Under the pieces are notes generated by a model that was not told the DNA's origin, made no database searches, and saw only the letters and a program-made list of their open reading frames with translations. Shown piece by piece: positions 45,162 through 50,011 of a stretch of DNA of 50,011 nucleotides. Position 1 is the stretch's first letter; each line of letters begins with the position of its first letter. The DNA comes from Caulobacterales bacterium 32-69-10 (GTDB taxonomy: Bacteria; Pseudomonadota; Alphaproteobacteria; Caulobacterales; Caulobacteraceae). A program made the translations under genes and the position numbers. The stretch is from the NCBI GenBank assembly GCA_002280485.1, contig NCED01000047.1:1-50011 (forward strand), in the 5' to 3' direction.

Positions 45162-46496
45162 ATGAGTGGACATTCGACCTACGAGCCGAAGACCGGCATC
45201 GAGCGCTGGCTCGACGCCCGGTTGCCGATCGTGCGCCTGGCGTACGACAGCGTCGTCGCCTATCCGACCCCGAAGAACCTGAACTACTGGTGGACCTTCG
45301 GCGGCATCCTGGCGATCTGCCTGATGATCCAGATCGTCACCGGCGTCGTGCTGGCGATGCACTACGTGGCCAGCGCCGACCACGCCTTCACCTCCGTCGA
45401 GCACATCATGCGCGACGTGAACTACGGCTGGATGATCCGCTTCATCCACGCCAACGGCGCCTCGATGTTCTTCCTGGCGGTCTACATCCACATCGCCCGC
45501 GGCCTCTACTACGGCTCCTACAAGGAGCCTCGCGAGGTGCTGTGGATCCTGGGCTGCATCATCTACCTGCTGATGATGGCGACGGCCTTCATGGGCTACG
45601 TCCTGCCTTGGGGTCAGATGTCCTTCTACGGGGCGGTGGTGATCACCAACCTGTTCTCGGCCTTCGACGGCATCATCCCGGGCCTCGGGACCGCCATCAC
45701 CACCTGGCTGTGGGGCGGGTTCGCGGTCGACGCGGCGACGCTGAACCGCTTCTTCTCGCTGCACTACCTGCTGCCGTTCATGATCGCCGGCGTGGTGGGG
45801 CTGCACATCTGGGCGCTGCACGTGCCGGGCAACAACAACCCGACCGGCGTGGCGGTGAAGTCCGCCGAGGACGTCATCCCCTTCCACCCGTACTATACGG
45901 TGAAGGACGGCTTCGCGATCGTGGTGTTCATGATCCTGTTCGCCTGGTTCGTGTTCTTCGCCCCCGACGCCCTGGGCCACGCCGACAACTACATCCCGGC
46001 CAACCCGCTGCAGACCCCGGCGCACATCGTGCCCGAGTGGTACTTCCTGCCCTTCTACGCGATCCTCCGCGCCATCGAGGATAAGCTGCTCGGCGTGCTG
46101 GCCATGTTCGGCTCGATCGCCCTGCTGTTCGTGGTGCCCTGGCTCGACACGTCGAAGGTCAAGTCGATGCGCTACCGCCCCCTGGCGCGGTGGTTCTTCC
46201 TGTTCTTCATCCTCGCGACGATCCTCCTCGGCTGGTGCGGCGGCCAGCTGCCCGACGACGTGGTCATCCCGGTCGGTCACGACGAGACGGGCGCGGCGAC
46301 CGGCTTCACCGTGGTGTGGCTGTCGCGGATCCTGGCCCTCTACTACTTCGCTTATTTCCTGGTGATCCTGCCGCTGCTGGGGCTGAAGGAAACGCCCCTG
46401 CCGGTTCCGGACTCCATCTCCAGCCCCGTTCTGTCGGGTGGCGGCGCGCCCGCCATGCCCCACGGTTCGGCCGCCTCGCCTGAGAAGAAGGGTTGA
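45162..46496 (+). CDS. petB: Cytochrome b of the bc1 complex
   Basis: Membrane subunit with hemes bL and bH and both quinone sites. The 444-residue product begins [20 protein letters not shown]. It has paired heme histidines in [26 protein letters not shown] and [20 protein letters not shown]. Also present are the [18 protein letters not shown] (Qo cd1 helix) motif and the PEWYF motif ([16 protein letters not shown]). Eight helices plus a short Gly/Ala/Pro tail ([19 protein letters not shown]) longer than usual. In operon with petA and petC, 4 bp and 5 bp away. All key residues present. Confidence 0.97.
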   Translation: MSGHSTYEPKTGIERWLDARLPIVRLAYDSVVAYPTPKNLNYWWTFGGILAICLMIQIVTGVVLAMHYVASADHAFTSVEHIMRDVNYGWMIRFIHANGASMFFLAVYIHIARGLYYGSYKEPREVLWILGCIIYLLMMATAFMGYVLPWGQMSFYGAVVITNLFSAFDGIIPGLGTAITTWLWGGFAVDAATLNRFFSLHYLLPFMIAGVVGLHIWALHVPGNNNPTGVAVKSAEDVIPFHPYYTVKDGFAIVVFMILFAWFVFFAPDALGHADNYIPANPLQTPAHIVPEWYFLPFYAILRAIEDKLLGVLAMFGSIALLFVVPWLDTSKVKSMRYRPLARWFFLFFILATILLGWCGGQLPDDVVIPVGHDETGAATGFTVVWLSRILALYYFAYFLVILPLLGLKETPLPVPDSISSPVLSGGGAPAMPHGSAASPEKKG

Positions 46497-46501
46497 CGCA
46501 G

Positions 46502-47377
46502 ATGGTCGTCAAAAGTCTGACCCCCAAGCGTCTCGCGGGGGCCGTCGTCGCTGGCGTCGCAGCCCTCCTGGTCGCGGCCACTGCGGCCCCGGCCTTCGCC
46601 GCCCACGCCGAAGAGCCCAAGGACGTCGAGTTCAGCTTCGCCGGACCGCTCGGCAAGTACGACCGTGCGGCCCTGCAGCGGGGCTTCAAGGTCTACCAGG
46701 AGGTCTGCTCGGCCTGCCACGGCATGAGCCTGCTGTCCTATCGGAACCTGGCCCAGAAGGGCGGGCCGTTCTTCTCGGAGCGCTACCCGAACCCGAACGA
46801 CAGCCCCTACGCCAAGGCCATCGCGGCCGAGGCCATGGTGCCTGACATCGACGCCGACACCGGCGACGCGATCACCCGCGCCGCCACCCCGGCCGACCAC
46901 TTCCGCCAGCCCTTCCCCAACGAGGCGGCGGCGCGGGCGGCGAACGGCGGGGCCTATCCGCCCGACCTGTCGCTGATCTCCAAGGCCCGCGAAGGCGGCC
47001 CGGCCTATATCTACTCGCTGCTGACCGGCTACGGCGACCCGCCCGCGGGCCTGACCGTTCCCCCCGGCCAGTACTTCAACCACTACATGGCCGGCGACCT
47101 GGCTTCGTACTGGAGCGGCCCCAAGGACAAGGTGCCCCACGGCGGCTTCCTGGCCATGGGCTTCCAGCTGCCCGAGGGCCGCGTCACCTACGACGACGGC
47201 GTCAAGGCGACCACCGACCAGATGGCCCACGACGTGACCACCTATCTGGCCTGGGCCGCCGAGCCTCATGCGGAGCAGCGCAAGGAGACCGGTCTGGCGG
47301 TCATGATCTATCTGATCATCTTCGCCGGCATCATGTACGTCAGCTACCGCCGCATCTGGCGCAACGTGGCGCACTAG
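46502..47377 (+). CDS. petC: Cytochrome c1
   Basis: Membrane-anchored c-type cytochrome of the bc1 complex, donating to cytochrome c. From ATG 46502 (291 aa; a TTG at 46493 is also in frame) a signal peptide ends near AFAAHA. Heme attachment is CSACH (C69, C72, H73) in VYQEVCSACHGMSLLSY. The axial Met lies in MGFQLPEGRVTYDDG, and PYPNEAAARAANGGAYPPDL-type text is present as PFPNEAAARAANGGAYPPDL. One C-terminal anchor helix (VMIYLIIFAGIMYVSY) ends RRIWRNVAH. A strong terminator follows 26 bp downstream, closing petABC. Confidence 0.96.
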   Translation: MVVKSLTPKRLAGAVVAGVAALLVAATAAPAFAAHAEEPKDVEFSFAGPLGKYDRAALQRGFKVYQEVCSACHGMSLLSYRNLAQKGGPFFSERYPNPNDSPYAKAIAAEAMVPDIDADTGDAITRAATPADHFRQPFPNEAAARAANGGAYPPDLSLISKAREGGPAYIYSLLTGYGDPPAGLTVPPGQYFNHYMAGDLASYWSGPKDKVPHGGFLAMGFQLPEGRVTYDDGVKATTDQMAHDVTTYLAWAAEPHAEQRKETGLAVMIYLIIFAGIMYVSYRRIWRNVAH

Positions 47378-47403
47378 CGGCGCCGCGACGGCGTGTAGGA
47401 TCG

Positions 47404-47438
47404 AGGCCCGCCGGATGATCCCGGCGGGCCTTTTTCTT
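47404..47438 (+). terminator. Intrinsic terminator after petC
   Basis: AGGCCCGCCGG (47404-47414) pairs perfectly with CCGGCGGGCCT (47421-47431), followed at once by TTTTTCTTT. It is the clearest rho-independent terminator in the window. The mtnP ribosome site GGAGAA starts only about two bases past the T-run, so mtnP transcription must read through or start within the hairpin region. Confidence 0.92.
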
Positions 47439-47449
47439 TGGAGAACCGC

Positions 47450-48319
47450 ATGGCCGACTGGGTGCTGGGCGTCATCGGCGGCTCGGGGCTGTACGACATC
47501 CCGGGCCTTGAAGGCCGTCGCTGGGAGACGGTGGCCGGCCCGTGGGGCGAGCCGTCCGACCACCTGCTGTTCGGCGAGCTGGAGGGCGTGCGGCTGGTGT
47601 TCCTGCCCCGCCACGGCCGCGGCCACAAACTGTCGCCGACCCACATCAACGCCCGCGCCAACATCGACGCCCTCAAACGCGCCGGCTGCACCGACGTGAT
47701 CTCCCTGTCGGCGGCGGGGTCGCTGAAGGAGGCGCTCGATCCCGGGACCTTCGTCGTGGTCGACCAGTACATCGACCGCACCTTCGCCCGCCCGAACAGC
47801 TTCTTCGGCGAAGGGGTGGTCGCCCACGTCTCCATGGCCCACCCGACCTGCCCGCGGCTGTCGAAACTGGCCGCCGAGGCGGGCCGCGCGGCCGGGGCCA
47901 AGGTGGTGCGCGGCGGGACCTATCTGGCCATGGAGGGCCCGCAGTTCTCGACCAAGGCCGAGAGCATGCTCTACCGCACCTGGGGCTGCGACGTGATCGG
48001 CATGACCAACATGCCCGAGGCCCGCCTGGCCCGGGAAGCCGAGCTTCCCTACGCCTCCGTCGCCATGGTCACCGACTACGACTGCTGGCGCCGGGACGAG
48101 GCCGAGGTGGAGGTCTCGCAGATCGTGGCGGTGATGCACGCGAACGCCGGCAAGGCACAGGGCCTGGTGGCGCACCTCGCCGCCGCGCTCAAGGGCCCGC
48201 GCGAGCCGTCGCCCATCGACACCTGCCTCGACGGCGCCCTGATCACCCCGGCGCCCGCCCGCGACCCGGCCCTGGTGGCCAAGCTGGACGCAGTGGCGGG
48301 CCGGGCGCTGCGCGGCTAG
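47450..48319 (+). CDS. mtnP: S-methyl-5'-thioadenosine phosphorylase
   Basis: Phosphorolyses methylthioadenosine to adenine and methylthioribose-1-phosphate in methionine salvage. From ATG 47450 (289 aa; GGAGAA ribosome site) it has GVIGGSGLYDIPGL, FLPRHGRGHKLSPTHINARAN (phosphate and purine site), SAAGSLKEALDPGTFVVVDQ, and the MEGPQFSTKAES plus IGMTNMPEARLAREAELPYA motifs with the base-binding TDYDCW. The downstream gene apt recycles the adenine released, a meaningful pairing. Complete and typical of the MTAP subgroup rather than PNP. Confidence 0.95.
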   Translation: MADWVLGVIGGSGLYDIPGLEGRRWETVAGPWGEPSDHLLFGELEGVRLVFLPRHGRGHKLSPTHINARANIDALKRAGCTDVISLSAAGSLKEALDPGTFVVVDQYIDRTFARPNSFFGEGVVAHVSMAHPTCPRLSKLAAEAGRAAGAKVVRGGTYLAMEGPQFSTKAESMLYRTWGCDVIGMTNMPEARLAREAELPYASVAMVTDYDCWRRDEAEVEVSQIVAVMHANAGKAQGLVAHLAAALKGPREPSPIDTCLDGALITPAPARDPALVAKLDAVAGRALRG

Positions 48320-48328
48320 GCTGGACCC

Positions 48329-48856
48329 ATGAACCTGCGCGACGCCATCCGCACCATCCCGGACTATCCCAAGCCGGGGATCATGTTCCGCGACATCACC
48401 ACCCTGCTCGGCGACGCCCGCGCCTTCCGCCAGGCGGTGGACGAGCTGGTGCAGCCCTTCGCCGGGGCCAAGGTCGACAAGGTGGCGGGGATCGAGGCGC
48501 GAGGCTTCATCCTGGGCGGGGCTGTGGCCCACCAGCTCTCGGCCGGCTTCGTGCCCCTGCGCAAGAAGGGCAAGTTGCCCCACAAGACCATCGCCGTTGA
48601 GTACGCCCTGGAATACGGCGTCGATTCCATGGAGATGCATGCGGACGGCGCACGGGCGCCGGAGCGGGTGATGCTGGTCGACGACCTGATCGCCACCGGC
48701 GGCACGGCGGAGGCGGCCATCAAGCTGCTGCGCCAGACCGGGGCGGAGGTGATCGCCGCCTGTTTCGTCGTCGACCTGCCCGAACTGGGCGGGGCTGACC
48801 GGATACGCGGCATGGGCGTGCCCGTCTCCACCCTGATCGCCTTCGAAGGCCATTAG
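48329..48856 (+). CDS. apt: Adenine phosphoribosyltransferase
   Basis: Converts adenine and PRPP to AMP. The 175-residue product starts [27 protein letters not shown], the standard Apt N-terminus. It has [27 protein letters not shown] and the PRPP loop [20 protein letters not shown]. It follows mtnP by 9 bp, so the two form an adenine-salvage operon using the adenine freed from methylthioadenosine. All catalytic motifs are present. Confidence 0.97.
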   Translation: MNLRDAIRTIPDYPKPGIMFRDITTLLGDARAFRQAVDELVQPFAGAKVDKVAGIEARGFILGGAVAHQLSAGFVPLRKKGKLPHKTIAVEYALEYGVDSMEMHADGARAPERVMLVDDLIATGGTAEAAIKLLRQTGAEVIAACFVVDLPELGGADRIRGMGVPVSTLIAFEGH

Positions 48857-48922
48857 CCCCTACACAAACGGCTTCCGGCGCCTATTCTTTGGGTGGGGGC
48901 ATGGTCGGCGAAAGGCTCATCC

Positions 48923-49387
48923 ATGCACGTGGAGCGGTGGCGGAACTTCAAGCGGATGCAGGCCAGCGCCTGCCTGTTCGCCACACTGATCTACATCGCC
49001 GCCGTGCTCTACGCCTGGCGGGTCCTGCCGGGCGCGCCGAGCCTGAAGCTGGCGGTGACCCTGGCCTTCCCGGCCCTCTATTTCGCGGCCGCCTTCATCG
49101 TGCCCCTTCGGGTCAGGCCGGTGCGCCGGGTGCTCAAGCGCTATGTCTGGATGAGCTTCGCCGCCGGTTTCGGGCAAACGCCGATCTCGGTCCTGTCGGG
49201 CCTGGGCCTGCTCGGTGCTGCGGCGGCCTTCATCTATTTCCAGGTCGCCGGGGTGGCCGACGGCGGGCGTTATCCGGCCGGGGTCTTCTCAGGCTACGGC
49301 GCCGGCATCGGCATCCTGTTCGCCCAGGCCCTGCTGGTCCTGCACCTGGAGCAGGAGCCCAAGATCCGCGAGATCATCGAGGAGTAG
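48923..49387 (+). CDS. Small membrane protein of unknown function
   Basis: 154 aa from ATG 48923, with AAAGG about 9 bases before it; the frame is open to 48893 but that start lacks a ribosome site. Four hydrophobic segments (about residues 15-32, 43-62, 80-108 and 120-140) suggest a polytopic inner-membrane protein with a basic, cytoplasmic N-terminus (HVERWRNFKRMQ) and an acidic tail (HLEQEPKIREIIEE). No family recognised. It lies 66 bp after apt on the same strand without a visible terminator between, so co-transcription is possible. Confidence 0.75.
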   Translation: MHVERWRNFKRMQASACLFATLIYIAAVLYAWRVLPGAPSLKLAVTLAFPALYFAAAFIVPLRVRPVRRVLKRYVWMSFAAGFGQTPISVLSGLGLLGAAAAFIYFQVAGVADGGRYPAGVFSGYGAGIGILFAQALLVLHLEQEPKIREIIEE

Positions 49388-49400
49388 GCTGCATTCCCAC

Positions 49401-49510
49401 CGTCATCCTCCGGCGGCCCGTCAGGGCCGTCCGGGGGACCCAAGCGACGGCGGGCGTTCTGACAATGGGCTTGGGTCCCCGGGCTCGCCCTTCGGGCGCC
49501 CCGAGGATGA
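49401..49510. repeat. Composite inverted-repeat element, family E
   Basis: Outer arms CGTCATCCTC (49401-49410) and the GAGGATGA near 49503-49510 pair. Inner GGGACCCAAGC and GCTTGGGTCCC pair perfectly. GGCCCGTCAGGGCC and GGGCTCGCCCTTCGGGCGCC form small side hairpins. The outer arm resembles family A. It fills the convergent junction between the small membrane protein and the dienelactone hydrolase gene. Confidence 0.7.
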
Positions 49511-49520
49511 GGAGGTTGGA

Positions 49521-50011
49521 TCAGCCCCCCATCTCCGCCTTGCCGGCGGAGCGGTGGAACAGTTGCAGGGTGCGCAGGCGGGCGAGACGGGCGCTGTCGG
49601 CGTCGTAGTCGCTGGGGGCCATGAAGGCGTGGCCGGCCTCGTAGAGGAAGACGGGGACTTCCATGTGCCTGGCCTTGATGGCCTCGACATCGGTCAGCGG
49701 GATCAACTCGTCCCGCTTGCCGAAGTGCAGGATGACCGGACAGCGGGGCTGCTCCTCGCGGTTCCCGGCGATGCCGCCGCCGTAGAAGCACGACACCGCG
49801 GCCAGCCCCTCGCAGCGGGCCGCCGCCATCCAGGCCGCCGTGCCGCCGTAGCAGAAGCCCATGGCGAAGACCGGCCCGGCTAGGGCGTCGATCGCCGCCT
49901 GGATGTCGGCGCAGGTCACGGCCCAGTCGGTGGCGCGCATGTAGCCAGCCTGCCGCGCCCGCGCGGCCTCGTCGATGTCGATCTCGGGGAAACCCCGATG
50001 ATGGCGATCGA
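49521..50011 (-). CDS. Dienelactone hydrolase family protein (5' end outside window)
   Basis: Alpha/beta hydrolase of the dienelactone hydrolase type. The frame is open to the window edge (first whole codon at 50009), so the N-terminal half including the catalytic Glu region is missing. An internal ATG at 49940 is not the start. Visible are EIDIDEAARARQAGYM, DIQAAIDAL, the nucleophile elbow GFCYGGTAAW with the catalytic Cys, HFGKRDELIPL with the catalytic Asp, and EAGHAFMAP with the catalytic His. The end is AGKAEMGG. Substrate unknown; many members are broad esterases outside chloroaromatic pathways. Confidence 0.88.
   Translation of the reverse strand, partial: DRHHRGFPEIDIDEAARARQAGYMRATDWAVTCADIQAAIDALAGPVFAMGFCYGGTAAWMAAARCEGLAAVSCFYGGGIAGNREEQPRCPVILHFGKRDELIPLTDVEAIKARHMEVPVFLYEAGHAFMAPSDYDADSARLARLRTLQLFHRSAGKAEMGG

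Noticed and set aside
46352..48853. Minus-strand open frame of about 830 codons opposite petC, mtnP and apt
   Set aside because: It is a codon-position shadow of conserved genes; no motif, signal or ribosome site supports it.

Overview
The window is a roughly 70% GC chromosomal segment from an alphaproteobacterium. The best fit is Caulobacterales (Caulobacter/Phenylobacterium type). The grounds are a class I lysyl-tRNA synthetase, the order ctaC-ctaD-ctaB-coxF-ctaG-ctaE-DUF983-surf1-thrC-M16, a petABC bc1 operon, FlhA, and several TonB-dependent receptors. The placement is inferred from gene content, not from a search. No tRNA, rRNA, CRISPR array, insertion sequence or prophage is visible.

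Layout. 1-1.7 kb: the 3' part of flhA. 2.0-8.8 kb: a tandem array of three paralogous TonB-dependent receptors. The middle copy is broken by two deletions, and a decayed BlaR1/M56 antirepressor-type peptidase lies convergent with the third. Two operator-like 12-mers (TTACANNCGTAA) sit before the middle receptor and one sits before the M56 remnant, suggesting a BlaI-type regulon whose repressor is not in the window. 8.9-12.7 kb: DUF427, a POT peptide transporter and tldD. 12.7-14.2 kb: a lower-GC two-gene unit, made of a JAMM/DUF4329-like protein translationally coupled to a small exported protein. 14.2-17.6 kb: a membrane-anchored unknown, lysS and two tandem hotdog thioesterases.

17.6-26.8 kb (minus strand): the cytochrome aa3 oxidase structural and assembly genes, running into thrC and an M16 peptidase with many overlapping starts and stops. 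ctaD carries a precise 7-nt loss that splits its frame. 27.1-32.3 kb: a beta-oxidation operon (acyl-CoA dehydrogenase, thiolase, FadJ-type fusion). 32.4-37.2 kb: a hybrid histidine kinase, an unusual methyltransferase-cysK-vsr run, and a lipoprotein. 37.3-43.1 kb: an unknown small protein, a 3-hydroxybutyrate dehydrogenase, yaaA, an FAD-linked oxidase, a small membrane protein, a CCA-adding enzyme and a glutamine amidotransferase. 43.2-43.9 kb: hemF with an internal deletion. 44-47.4 kb: trmL and the petABC operon. 47.4-50 kb: mtnP, apt, a small membrane protein and the 3' part of a dienelactone hydrolase.

Two general features stand out. Dispersed inverted-repeat elements of several families occupy most of the convergent gene junctions. 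Several genes (receptor 2, the M56 gene, ctaD, hemF) carry small internal deletions; these could be real decay or assembly error, and they need read-level checking before any biological reading. The most promising leads for something undescribed are the receptor/M56 locus with its shared operator and the coupled JAMM-like/exported-protein pair.
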